Shown: positions 1 to 8,324, counted from the stretch's first letter. The stretch is DNA of 29,529 nucleotides from an uncultured Caryophanales bacterium (GCA_937896065.1 CALBLI010000020.1:1-29529); one strand, 5' to 3'. Notes: a model not told the origin generated them from the sequence alone. Numbers and translations: made by a program.

Positions 1-2
1 AT

Positions 3-62
3 TATTCAACTTTACTACCATGGTCTAACTCATTACCTGAAGAAATTAAAAGTAAAAGTTAA
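3..62 (+). pseudogene. C-terminal tail of a probable IS66-type transposase (partial at window edge)
   Basis: An open frame runs from the window edge to a TAA stop that lies in the left arm of a terminator hairpin. The 19 visible residues contain LLPWSNSLPEE. From memory of the family, IS66 transposases end in a similar LPWS-x-LPEE stretch. The downstream sequence GACGCTTAC at 119-127 is the reverse complement of a GTAAGCG-type IS66 terminus, which fits. Only the extreme C-terminus is visible, so whether the gene is intact upstream cannot be judged. Another frame also runs from the edge but reads through the hairpin. Confidence 0.45.
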
Positions 63-94
63 AATAGCCTTGACTTAAAATCAAGGCTATTTTT
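61..94 (+). terminator. Intrinsic terminator after the partial transposase-like gene
   Basis: The perfect 13-bp inverted repeat 61-73 / 81-93 (core TAGCCTTGA / TCAAGGCTA) has a 7-nt loop and ends in a T-run at 90-94. The stop codon at 60-62 overlaps the left arm, as is usual for a gene-end terminator. Confidence 0.85.
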
Positions 95-98
95 AATT

Positions 99-127
99 TC
101 AATAACGTCAAAGTTATTGACGCTTAC
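99..127. repeat. Probable right terminal inverted repeat of an IS66-type element
   Basis: A perfect 8-bp inverted repeat (TCAATAAC 99-106, GTTATTGA 113-120) is followed by CGCTTAC ending at 127. Read from the outside inward this begins GTAAGCGTC, matching the GTAA-type ends of IS66 elements. It lies directly after the transposase-like tail and its terminator. The other end is outside the window, so the repeat cannot be confirmed here. If IS66 rules apply, 128-135 would be the 8-bp target duplication. Confidence 0.5.
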
Positions 128-146
128 TATACTGGGGTGGTAAAAT
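117..146 (+). promoter_or_regulatory. Candidate hybrid promoter at the IS junction
   Basis: TTGACG (117-122) lies inside the putative IS terminal repeat. With an 18-nt spacer it is followed by TAAAAT (141-146), preceded by TG at 138-139 as in an extended -10. The -35 half would come from the insertion sequence and the -10 half from flanking DNA, pointing into the repeat-protein gene at 179. Confidence 0.5.
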
Positions 147-178
147 AAAGGCATCTAAGAATATAGTGGAGGTAAATT

Positions 179-421
179 ATGTCTAGATTAAGCAAGTCAG
201 ATATTAAAATGCTAAAAGGCAAAAGGGTAACGTTTAAAATCGTCGATTACGGTGAGGATATCAAAGCCAAGATGGTGGATTATGGCGAAGATGCCAAATT
301 CAAGAAGTCCTCGTTTGGAAGCTCAGCCAAAGAGATAAAAGTCAAAATCGTTACTTATGGCGAAGACGTTAAATTAAGAGAAGTAAGTTTCGGTGCGGAT
401 TTCGAGGCTATAATCAAGTAA
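179..421 (+). CDS. Small five-repeat protein, possible septoil-knot-like fold
   Basis: An 80-residue protein preceded by a good GGAGGT ribosome site. After a 16-residue basic head it is almost entirely five 11-residue repeats at residues 17-27, 28-38, 39-49, 53-63 and 64-74, with a 3-residue insert before the fourth. The consensus is x-K-h-K-h-V-x-Y-G-E-D (h hydrophobic), as in KIVDYGED, KMVDYGED and KIVTYGED; units 3 and 5 use FG instead of YG. Alternating hydrophobic and charged residues suggest one beta strand per repeat. This resembles the '7(1) septoil knot' domain proteins (former DUF6150), which I recall as short V-x-Y-x-x-x-A-D repeats; the assignment is inference. No signal peptide or membrane segment is seen. 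It is the first gene of a foreign island and lies 77 nt before the GIY-YIG gene, separated by a terminator. Function unknown. Confidence 0.75.
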   Translation: MSRLSKSDIKMLKGKRVTFKIVDYGEDIKAKMVDYGEDAKFKKSSFGSSAKEIKVKIVTYGEDVKLREVSFGADFEAIIK

Positions 422-445
422 TCTAATCGAAAGCCGAACGATAGA

Positions 446-482
446 CTGCATACATCAAATACATGTTGTATGCAGCCTTTTT
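446..482 (+). terminator. Terminator or attenuator between repeat protein and GIY-YIG gene
   Basis: The perfect 9-bp inverted repeat CTGCATACA (446-454) / TGTATGCAG (467-475) has a 12-nt loop and is followed by CCTTTTT. The ribosome site of the next gene starts only a few bases later (AAGGGGG, 486-492), leaving no room for another promoter. The downstream gene probably depends on read-through. Confidence 0.75.
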
Positions 483-498
483 CATAAGGGGGATGGAA

Positions 499-1365
499 AT
501 GGAAGGAATCAAGCTAAACGATCTTCTTAATATCGATATTGACAGTGAAGAATTTAAGTCAGGGCGCATTACCCTAAACACGGAATATAACGGCGAAAGG
601 CACATTGATTCTTGGTTGAAAAGAGATGAAAGAGAAGATAAATATGGCCCTGACTTTTCATTTTGGGCTAGGAGCCCTAAGAAGACCTATATCAAAAAGG
701 GTAATGAGCTGGTCGTCGTTGCCATTCAATTAGACCGCAGTGATGTATGGCTTTTAGCATCTGTTTGTAAAATCACAAAAATAAACATTGACTCTCCGTG
801 CGAAAGAGAGCCAGTTGAGAAATACCGAAAATGGTTCAATCGAGTCATCTTTAGACTCAGTAAGAGCGCACAAGGCTACAATTTCACATTGCGAAAATTT
901 CTCGACAGATGTGAAGTGATTGGGGTTTTGGATAAACCGTATGGTGGGAAACGATTTCCGGGCTATTTTAACATCAACGAAAGGATGTCGGACTTGATGA
1001 ACTATCTCCAAAATACTAATCTTGGAGAAGACTGGAAAAAAGAATTGAGAGCCGTCAAAGCCGTTTATTGCCTCAATGATCACAAGGAGCACAAGGTTTA
1101 TATTGGATCTGCATACAACGACAATGGTTGCCTTTTAAAAAGGTGGAATGATTACTTTCACACTTTGCATGGCGGGAACGTTGAGTTGAGAAAGCTCTTT
1201 GAAGAGCATGGAAACGACTCAAACTACTTCTTGGATAACTTCTATTTTTCCATTTTAGAAATCTTCCCGAATACGGTAAACGACGAATATATCCTCGAAA
1301 GAGAGCATCATTGGATGAGTGTGTTCGATTCGAGAAACCCAGAGGTTGGGTACAACAAAAATTAG
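499..1365 (+). CDS. GIY-YIG nuclease family protein with uncharacterised N-terminal domain
   Basis: A 288-residue protein if started at ATG 499, 6 nt after AAGGGGG; ATGs at 493 and 463 are in frame but badly placed. The last ~100 residues form a GIY-YIG domain: AVYCL and VYIGSA match the two motif strands, KRW carries the candidate catalytic Arg, ILEREHHW the candidate metal-binding Glu, and GYNKN is the usual C-terminal end. The N-terminal ~185 residues (EEYN-rich start, FSFWARSPK, RVIFRLSK, FPGYFNINE) match no domain I can name, but I recall whole-length homologues in Gram-positive accessory regions. Such proteins are probably sequence- or modification-dependent DNA nucleases; substrate unknown. 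The gene is richer in G/C than the chromosome to its right, and sits on an element ending in a tRNA fragment, so it is likely mobile cargo. A defence role is inference. Confidence 0.8.
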   Translation: MEGIKLNDLLNIDIDSEEFKSGRITLNTEYNGERHIDSWLKRDEREDKYGPDFSFWARSPKKTYIKKGNELVVVAIQLDRSDVWLLASVCKITKINIDSPCEREPVEKYRKWFNRVIFRLSKSAQGYNFTLRKFLDRCEVIGVLDKPYGGKRFPGYFNINERMSDLMNYLQNTNLGEDWKKELRAVKAVYCLNDHKEHKVYIGSAYNDNGCLLKRWNDYFHTLHGGNVELRKLFEEHGNDSNYFLDNFYFSILEIFPNTVNDEYILEREHHWMSVFDSRNPEVGYNKN

Positions 1366-1708
1366 GTAAAAGAAACTTTGTGATAGCATCGCTTTTTAAA
1401 GATTTTTGACTGAAAAATGGTAAAATATTCTTAGGAAGATAAGCGGTTAGATTCCTGCTTCCACTCATCCTTCCCAAGCGAATTAGCCCTCCATTGAAGA
1501 TGCCATGGAAGTGGTAAAAATCAGTGGAAAAATCCTTCCACGCACGTTTTCCACTCTTTTGGGAAAAGAGGAGAAACGAAAACGGCTCAAACCAACTCGC
1601 CTTGGCTCGCTTATGGCTAATAAGAACATAAGCATCCATCGATAAATTCGGCAGTTCCAATCCTTGAATCACATCGAAGTTGCAACGACTCGCAGGATTC
1701 AAAAGAAA

Positions 1709-1763
1709 CTCAAAATCTAATGTCCGTGAGGGCGTGCGGGTTCAAGTCCCGCCCTGGGCACCA
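1709..1763 (+). tRNA. 3' half of tRNA-Leu(CAA), probable attachment site
   Basis: From the anticodon loop on, all tRNA-Leu parts are present: loop CTCAAAA (1709-1715, anticodon CAA), 3' anticodon-stem strand TCTAA, long variable arm 1721-1735 (GTCC / GGGC with GTGA loop), T stem GCGGG / CCCGC around TTCAAGT, acceptor 3' strand CCTGGGC, discriminator A and encoded CCA. The sequence to the left (AAAAGAAA) cannot form the 5' anticodon-stem strand, which should be TTAGA, and no D arm or 5' acceptor GCCCAGG occurs upstream. It is therefore a fragment and not a working gene. A break exactly at the anticodon loop is a classic crossover point for tyrosine-recombinase elements, which leave a displaced 3' tRNA piece at one border. 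Confidence 0.85.
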
Positions 1764-1793
1764 TATTGCAACAACAGAAGTGATATAAAGTTA

Positions 1794-4700
1794 TTATTTC
1801 AGTTCCTTAATTTGGCATTTTAAAATAGATAACAAAAACATCTTTACCTGATTCTCTTTTATATTAAAAATTTTCACTATATTTCTTTTATAAACATCGA
1901 GTTGATTGATATATTCTGGGTCATCAAAATTAGAAGTCTTATAATCAATTATGTAATATGTATTATTTTTGATTATAAGCAAATCAATAAATCCAGTTGT
2001 GTTTAAATTATTATCATAGTATCCATATTCTTTATAAATTTTAGCGTTAGAAAGGTCACTAAATATATTTAAATTTAGAACATTATTAATAAGTTCTCTA
2101 TCTTTTTTATCCACAATAAATGAAGTATCTTTAGTTTTTAAATTGACATTTTCTAACAGCTGGTGAAGATAAGTTCCTCTATCTAAAATAATTTGTTCAA
2201 TATCTTCATCCTTTTTCTCTTTGCTTGCTCTAGATTTACTTCGTTCTTTAAAAATAATTTCAGAGTTATCTATTGTTTTATTTATTGTGATTTGAATATT
2301 AGAATTATTATTTATCGGCATTGAATTTATATTAAAAATTCTTGTAATGTCGTTAAAGTTTTTTGTTTTATATGACACATAGAATAATTTCTTGACATCA
2401 TTTAGTGCATACGCTAAACCAAGCAAGTATGAATCAAAAAAAGTAGCAGGCTTTATTTCAATTTCATCGGAGTTAATATACTGAAGTAATTCAGTTTTGA
2501 ACTCTAGCAAATCTTTAGATGTAACTTCTTCTATATCAGTAACTTCTGTATTTAAATTGATGCTTATCTCATCACTATCAGTAGTAAAATCATCTTCCTC
2601 TTCAATTGAATCAATAGGTTTAATTTTATTTTTGATTTTTTTATTTAGATCATTTAATGACGTCACATAACCTATTTTCAAGATTGAATAACCATATAAT
2701 TTAGCAAGAATATCTTCATTTGTTATAATTTCTAATTTGGATAAATAATATAGGAAAAAAGAAGTTTTAATTTTATTAATTAATTCATTTAAGACTTGTC
2801 TAATTGATGGGTTGATTATTTCATTTAGAATTAATTTTGATAATTTTTTTCCTTGACTATCTAAATTAAAATCAACCTTTTCAATTTTAAAAGAATTATA
2901 GATTTCACTTACTTTTAAAAAAGTATCATATGTTTTAGAATCTAACATATTCAATTTGATTAGATTGTTGACTTCATTTTCATCAAAATATAGTTTACTA
3001 GGGCAGGTATTTAACATGTCATATAGAGTTTCTTTTGATCCTTGACTAACTTTATCACCAACAATAATTACTTTATTTTGAGCACGTGTTAGTGCTACAT
3101 AAAGTAGTCTAACGTGTTCATCAATATCAACTTTAGTTTCATTATTTAGATTCTTATAAAGTATATATGGTATTGTTAAAATATTTTTTTGATAATCAAT
3201 GTTATTTTTAACATCTTCGTATTCAATATCATAATCAGGAAGAAGAATTCCATAATCAAGAGAAAAATCACAGTTGGATTCAACCATGTTATTCCCTCTT
3301 GCAAGTTTATTTGTGGATAATGGCATATAAACAATTTTCTTTTCAAGTCCTTTTGAGGCATGAATAGTCATAAGATCAACTGCATTTTCAACAGCAAATG
3401 TTGAATCATCCTTCATCAATACTTTGTAATATGACATATTTTCTAAAAATGACACAAAATTATCAATTCCATATCCGATATTAACTTGAGAAGCAAAAAT
3501 ATTTCTTAATGATTCTAATTTATTTATAGAGTTAGTAACGTTTTTAAGCAGTGATAAATTACTTATCATTTTAAAATCATTTAGAAGACTATCAAAAATG
3601 ATGATACTATTATTATTTCTATTAGCTTTGATAAAGTTTTTGATTTCTAAATAGATATCATTGTTAAAAATATCATTACTACTTATAATGTTTTGAACAT
3701 AATTATCATCTTTGTTATAAATATAGCTTCGTGCAAGTGAACACAATAAATGTTTTATACTAATAATATCTGCTTTATCATTAGAATTTATTATTTTTAT
3801 TAAATTTAAAAGTGAAGTTAAAACAATGATTGGTTGTTGCTCAGTTAGTTCACTGGAAAGTTTAACATTTAAAGGAATTGAATAGACATTAAAATATTTT
3901 TGGAACAATTCAAATGTTGATTTGTTTCTAGTCAAAATACAAAAATCGGAATATTTACAAGGTCTGATTTTATTAGTTTCTTCATCTTTATCGTATATCA
4001 AATATTCGTTTTTGATTTTAGTTTGAATATCATCAATAATAGCAAGTATCTCATAATCATAAATAGAGTTATTATCATCATCTCCACATTGAGAAATGAT
4101 TCTTTCAATACCAAAACCATCATAATCTAATCCATATATATTCGCTTTATCATCGTATTTTAATTGCTCGGAATCATATAAATAATTGATTCCACCATGA
4201 TCTAAAGTCATATAAAATTTGAAAATATAATTGATATCATCAAGAAGCTTTTTACCTGATCTATAATTAGTATTCATATATATAACTTTGCTATCATCAC
4301 TATTATTATATTTCTCCTGCCTAGCTCTAAAAAGTTCTACATTTGAGTTTCTAAAGGCATAGATGGATTGCTTAGCGTCACCGACGCAAAATACTTTTGC
4401 AAATGTGCCATCTTTGCTTTTTTCAAGCAAAGTATTAATAAAAATTTCTTGTGAGTCATTAGTATCTTGATATTCATCAATCATTATATATTTATATGTG
4501 CTTTTTAACTCATCACATACATGTTCAAATTTTTTATCTGCCAGTAAAATACTTGCCATTTCAGCAATATCAGAGAATGTATAAAGTTGATTTGAATCTT
4601 TATATTCTTTTAATTTAAAATACAATTTATTTAAAATATCCAAAAAGAAGTGAACATCATCTTTTAATGACATATACTTATTAAAATCACTTTCAATATC

Positions 4701-5699
4701 ATTTGAAAGTTGACTAAGGGATTTTATAGACAAAAAATTTTTATTAGTAAAAGGATAACACATCAATTTGAATGCAAGACTGCTTCCTCTTTTAGATGTT
4801 AGTTTATTAGTGACTATATAATTGACAACATTATTATATTCATTGAAAAATGAATCGGTTTTGCATTCTAATAAAGTCAAAATCTTTTTATATAAATCAA
4901 TCTCAATATCATCTTTGAAAGTGATAGCTTTAACATCACATTCATAAGTGTTTCGATATGATTTATATGCATATAAAAGCATATTTAATTTATTTAATAA
5001 ATCTACATTTTCATCATCTTCTTTTTTAAAATTATTATTAGCAAAATTAGCAAGTTTTAAAGAAACAATTATATTATCTTTACATAAAGAATATAATTTG
5101 TTTACACAATCTGTATAAAATTCTTTTGTAAAGTAATTACTATCATAATCATGCAGAACTTTATTTTTCTGAGAAGGCGTCAATTTGTTTAGTTGAAAAT
5201 ATAAGTAGGTTATTATTTCTTTTAAAGGCTTTTCGTCAACAAAAGAATACTTACTTATCATCTTTGCTAAAACCTCATGGTGATTAGTAAAATAATCATT
5301 GAATATTTCATCAAGAAATTCTTCTTTTTTTACAGCCATTAATGTATCATTTGCGATCGTAAAACTATCAGATATTTGTAAATCTGAAGCATGTGATTTG
5401 ACAAGATATTGCATGAAAGAATCAAAAGTTTGAATATGTGAAGATAACATTTGGTCTTTAAATTTAGAATTGTCTTTATTCATGAATTTCTTTTGAATTT
5501 TCATCTTCATGGAATGAGCAGCATTATTTGTAAAAGTTAATACTAAAAGTTGAGAAGGTTTAATTTCTTCTGTTTCAATCATTCTCAAAACTTTTTCAGA
5601 TAGTGTTGCGGTTTTTCCACTACCAGCACCTGCCGAAATCAAGACGTTTGTGTCTTTACTTAAATTGATTGCTTCTGTTTGTTGTTTATTAAAAGACAT
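1794..5699 (-). CDS. addA: AddA, helicase-nuclease subunit A
   Basis: A 1301-residue UvrD/Rep-like helicase fused to a RecB-type nuclease, the catalytic motor of AddAB, which resects double-strand breaks for RecA-dependent repair. Motifs in order: Q-motif FNKQQ (3-7), Walker A AGAGSGKTA (23-31), TFTNNAAHSM, Walker B IDEYQDT (~405), GDAKQSIYAFR, TIHASKGLEKK (~776) and LLYVALTRAQNK. The C-terminus carries the nuclease: GTYLHQLLENV (~1175) and a GFIDLL...YYIIDYKTS core (~1236) with the Asp and Asp-x-Lys expected for PD-(D/E)xK. Length is normal for AddA. The start is 2 nt after the addB stop and its GAGGA ribosome site lies in the addB end, so the two are one translationally coupled operon. Its end lies 30 bp from the tRNA-Leu fragment. 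Confidence 0.95.
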   Translation of the reverse strand: MSFNKQQTEAINLSKDTNVLISAGAGSGKTATLSEKVLRMIETEEIKPSQLLVLTFTNNAAHSMKMKIQKKFMNKDNSKFKDQMLSSHIQTFDSFMQYLVKSHASDLQISDSFTIANDTLMAVKKEEFLDEIFNDYFTNHHEVLAKMISKYSFVDEKPLKEIITYLYFQLNKLTPSQKNKVLHDYDSNYFTKEFYTDCVNKLYSLCKDNIIVSLKLANFANNNFKKEDDENVDLLNKLNMLLYAYKSYRNTYECDVKAITFKDDIEIDLYKKILTLLECKTDSFFNEYNNVVNYIVTNKLTSKRGSSLAFKLMCYPFTNKNFLSIKSLSQLSNDIESDFNKYMSLKDDVHFFLDILNKLYFKLKEYKDSNQLYTFSDIAEMASILLADKKFEHVCDELKSTYKYIMIDEYQDTNDSQEIFINTLLEKSKDGTFAKVFCVGDAKQSIYAFRNSNVELFRARQEKYNNSDDSKVIYMNTNYRSGKKLLDDINYIFKFYMTLDHGGINYLYDSEQLKYDDKANIYGLDYDGFGIERIISQCGDDDNNSIYDYEILAIIDDIQTKIKNEYLIYDKDEETNKIRPCKYSDFCILTRNKSTFELFQKYFNVYSIPLNVKLSSELTEQQPIIVLTSLLNLIKIINSNDKADIISIKHLLCSLARSYIYNKDDNYVQNIISSNDIFNNDIYLEIKNFIKANRNNNSIIIFDSLLNDFKMISNLSLLKNVTNSINKLESLRNIFASQVNIGYGIDNFVSFLENMSYYKVLMKDDSTFAVENAVDLMTIHASKGLEKKIVYMPLSTNKLARGNNMVESNCDFSLDYGILLPDYDIEYEDVKNNIDYQKNILTIPYILYKNLNNETKVDIDEHVRLLYVALTRAQNKVIIVGDKVSQGSKETLYDMLNTCPSKLYFDENEVNNLIKLNMLDSKTYDTFLKVSEIYNSFKIEKVDFNLDSQGKKLSKLILNEIINPSIRQVLNELINKIKTSFFLYYLSKLEIITNEDILAKLYGYSILKIGYVTSLNDLNKKIKNKIKPIDSIEEEDDFTTDSDEISINLNTEVTDIEEVTSKDLLEFKTELLQYINSDEIEIKPATFFDSYLLGLAYALNDVKKLFYVSYKTKNFNDITRIFNINSMPINNNSNIQITINKTIDNSEIIFKERSKSRASKEKKDEDIEQIILDRGTYLHQLLENVNLKTKDTSFIVDKKDRELINNVLNLNIFSDLSNAKIYKEYGYYDNNLNTTGFIDLLIIKNNTYYIIDYKTSNFDDPEYINQLDVYKRNIVKIFNIKENQVKMFLLSILKCQIKELK

Positions 5700-5701
5700 A
5701 A

Positions 5702-8140
5702 CTATTCCTCACTATCAGTTGTTTTCTTTCTTAAATTATCAACTCTATTTTTAATAACTTTATAATATGGTTGAATAGGTTTACTCTTATCATAGTAGCA
5801 GATATTTTTATATGGACAATAGGAACAAGTGAGATTATTTTTATCATTCACCTTAACGTTTATAGAAGCAGGTTTAATTTCAAAATTCATATTGTTTATA
5901 TTTTGTATGATTTGAATAGCTGCTTTTTTACAATCAATTATCATATCTTGAAAATTATAAATAGATTCCTTATCACTATTTATTAAATTATCATCACCAC
6001 TAAATGAGGTAAAATAGGTTGATGTACCTATTTTTAAATATTTTCCACCCCGCTTTGAAAAAGTTGTTTTTTTACTTGTTTGGTTAAGAGCAGTGTTATC
6101 AAAAGATAATACGTAGCTTTCATCAAAATAAGCTAAACCTGATACCCTTGTTGAATTCAATAAATTGGAAGTTGAATAAGTGGAATTTTCTTGATTATAA
6201 AAAGCTTTTTTAGGCGATGTAAAATAAACTGTTTTGATACCAAAACCTCCAAATATTTCTTCTTTATTTTTGCTTAAATTTATATATGCATCGGCATAAA
6301 GTGGAAGCTGAATTGATTTACCAACGATAGCAGATTTAACATCAAATTTTTCTGAACCTGTTTTATAATCAACGATAGTGTAATAGATATTATCATTTGA
6401 TTTTGTCTTGACAACAGAATCAATTTTCCCCTTAAAAACATAATCGTTATTATTAGAATCATATAAAGTATATTCAATTGGAATCTCATGATCTTTTTCT
6501 TCTTCAATTAATGAAACATGATTATCTAAAATCCAGGAACGCATTATTTCAATTTCAATTTTTAACCATTTTTTTATAACATCAATATATGTTTTTTCTT
6601 TGATGCTTAATTCTATATTTTGCTTCTTTAAATCAGATAGGATAGCTTCAACTGCTTTTTGAAAACAAGTGTTAAAATCAAAGAATTTGTGATTGAAATT
6701 TTCAAAGACGGAGTGAATTAAAATCCCTTTAATTCTTTTAATTTGATCATCATTAGTAACTGGTAATACTTTACTTAAATAATATTTATAAGGACAGCTT
6801 GCGTAACTTTCTAAATCAGTAACTGAATAGGTTTTCTTTTTTTGATATGGAAAATTATTTAAACCTTTAAAAGAAAAATCATAATTTCTAATATTTCTAT
6901 CAATATTGAAATTGCAATTCATAGTTTCATCGTGTAATTCCCTTAAATATAAATCAATAGCTTTGTCTGTATAAATGACCTCATCATCATTTTCCTTATA
7001 TTTGACTATTTTATTTTTTAGATTTAACTCCTCTATAAATTGTGAATCATAGATTGAATCGTTTAGATGCTGCTCAACTCTAGAAAGAAGAAAGATGTTG
7101 TTTTGTTTTAAGAAATTTAACTTTAGACGTCTATCTAATTTAGTTTTTATGTAACTAGGATTGATATTAGAAACTAATAATTCATTGTCAGATAAAAAAC
7201 CATCATCATTAAAATTTTTATAAAATGAGTTAAATTGGAAACATGTTATATAATAAATTAAATCATCATTAAATGATACTTTATCTGTAACTAAAATTCC
7301 TTTATTATATGGATATTGTTTTAAAGTTATTGAAGATAGTATTTCAAGCAAAGAAGAGAAAGCCAATTTAAAATCAAGATTAGTTAAATCAAATTTTTGC
7401 ACTATATTTTTTAAATCATCTTCCATGTTTTCAATCATAAAAGATTTTTTTAAATAAATCTCATCAACGTTTTTTCTGATTTTAGAGTCAGCAAGTAAAT
7501 TCTCTTTTTTTTCATAGAAGACACCAATTTTAAATAGTTTTGAAAATAAATTTACATAAAACAAATCATTTTCATCTTTAATAAAAATTACAATTTTTTC
7601 TTTTAATGAATCATTTTCTAATAATTTTTTTCTAATGTTAGAAAAAATGAATTTAAACTGTTCATATTTATTTTTAAAAACTGTTATATTTTTAATATTC
7701 AATTCTTTATGTATTTTTAAGTCAGACAAATGGATTTTTGAGTAATTCAAATTTTGCTTTTTAGCAATATTTGTTATTTCAATATCTTCATCTAATTCTA
7801 AAAATAAAATTTTTTTATTTTTAAGTTCATAGATATCAAGTTTGTTGTAAACAAGTAAATCACTTATATAAGAATATATTTTGGATAGTTTTTCATTTTT
7901 TAATACATCTGCAACCTGAAAATAACTTAGATATTTTTTAGAAGTTGAATAGTCAAATCCTTTTTTCATTAATGTAGGCAAAACATCGCTTTTATAAGCA
8001 AATGTTGCTTTATTTATAAATTGACTGCGTGAAATAATCTTGATATTTAAATATGGATTTGAATTTCGATATTTAAAAATTATTGGAAAATAGCTTTGAT
8101 CGCACACAATTAATATTTCATCATTATCTTCAAAAATCAT
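5702..8140 (-). CDS. addB: AddB-like subunit, short form
   Basis: An 812-residue protein directly before addA. The C-terminal half has the AddB nuclease with its iron-sulfur staple: first Cys in YASCPYKYYL (~447), metal-binding and catalytic core GKIDSVV...TIVDYKTG (~590), and three further Cys in CSYCPYKNICYY (~770). GILIHSVFENF supplies the helix that precedes the nuclease core. AddB usually has about 1100-1200 residues and often an N-terminal Walker A. Here the protein is roughly 300 shorter and starts MIFEDNDEILIVCDQ, with no GxxGxGKT motif, so the N-terminal motor-like part is degenerate or reduced. It is still expected to cut the second strand in an AddAB complex. The reading frame is intact, so this looks like lineage-specific shortening and not decay. 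Confidence 0.85.
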   Translation of the reverse strand: MIFEDNDEILIVCDQSYFPIIFKYRNSNPYLNIKIISRSQFINKATFAYKSDVLPTLMKKGFDYSTSKKYLSYFQVADVLKNEKLSKIYSYISDLLVYNKLDIYELKNKKILFLELDEDIEITNIAKKQNLNYSKIHLSDLKIHKELNIKNITVFKNKYEQFKFIFSNIRKKLLENDSLKEKIVIFIKDENDLFYVNLFSKLFKIGVFYEKKENLLADSKIRKNVDEIYLKKSFMIENMEDDLKNIVQKFDLTNLDFKLAFSSLLEILSSITLKQYPYNKGILVTDKVSFNDDLIYYITCFQFNSFYKNFNDDGFLSDNELLVSNINPSYIKTKLDRRLKLNFLKQNNIFLLSRVEQHLNDSIYDSQFIEELNLKNKIVKYKENDDEVIYTDKAIDLYLRELHDETMNCNFNIDRNIRNYDFSFKGLNNFPYQKKKTYSVTDLESYASCPYKYYLSKVLPVTNDDQIKRIKGILIHSVFENFNHKFFDFNTCFQKAVEAILSDLKKQNIELSIKEKTYIDVIKKWLKIEIEIMRSWILDNHVSLIEEEKDHEIPIEYTLYDSNNNDYVFKGKIDSVVKTKSNDNIYYTIVDYKTGSEKFDVKSAIVGKSIQLPLYADAYINLSKNKEEIFGGFGIKTVYFTSPKKAFYNQENSTYSTSNLLNSTRVSGLAYFDESYVLSFDNTALNQTSKKTTFSKRGGKYLKIGTSTYFTSFSGDDNLINSDKESIYNFQDMIIDCKKAAIQIIQNINNMNFEIKPASINVKVNDKNNLTCSYCPYKNICYYDKSKPIQPYYKVIKNRVDNLRKKTTDSEE

Positions 8141-8157
8141 AATTTCACCAGCATTAA

Positions 8158-8166
8158 ATTATATCA
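8158..8166 (-). promoter_or_regulatory. Extended -10 promoter of addBA
   Basis: On the minus strand TGATATAAT (TATAAT with TG one base upstream) lies about 18 nt before the addB start. The -35 region is weak. The rest of 8141-8350 is AT-rich spacer between the divergent addB and HAD genes. Confidence 0.55.
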
Positions 8167-8318
8167 TATAGAAATTACAGATAATTAAACATAAATTATA
8201 GACTTAAATGTAATAAAGTTTATTTAACGTTAAAAAATAATTATAAATATTATGAATTAAAGTTTATCTTAAATTCAGAATACACGTTATTAGCCTTTAT
8301 TTTTTGTACTTAACAATT

Positions 8319-8324
8319 TATAAT
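8319..8324 (+). promoter_or_regulatory. Candidate -10 box of the HAD phosphatase gene
   Basis: TATAAT lies 26 nt before the ATG at 8351; 17 nt upstream is only a weak -35 (TTTATT). The ribosome site is AGGTGA just before the start. Confidence 0.3.

Larger units (their letters stand above)
1..1763 (+). mobile_element. Right part of an element integrated at tRNA-Leu, extending off the window to the left
   Basis: The segment ends at a displaced 3' half of tRNA-Leu(CAA). It is visibly richer in G/C than the strongly AT-rich genes from 1794 onward, and it carries an IS end plus two accessory genes. No integrase is visible; it would be expected nearer the other junction outside the window. The stretch 1366-1708 between the GIY-YIG stop and the tRNA fragment (about 340 bp) has no supported gene. 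It contains only short inverted repeats and an isolated TGGTAAAAT at 1418-1426 that could be an extended -10. Confidence 0.6.

Noticed and set aside
463..498. Earlier start of the GIY-YIG gene
   Set aside because: ATG 463 lies in the terminator loop without a ribosome site; AAGGGGG at 486-492 fits ATG 499 better.
1073..1702. Open minus-strand frame of about 209 codons
   Set aside because: It lies largely antisense to the well-supported GIY-YIG gene and starts at the tRNA junction. The translation shows no recognisable domain and no ribosome site.
1640..1763. A complete, working tRNA-Leu
   Set aside because: The 5' acceptor strand, D arm and 5' anticodon strand are missing; upstream bases cannot pair with TCTAA.
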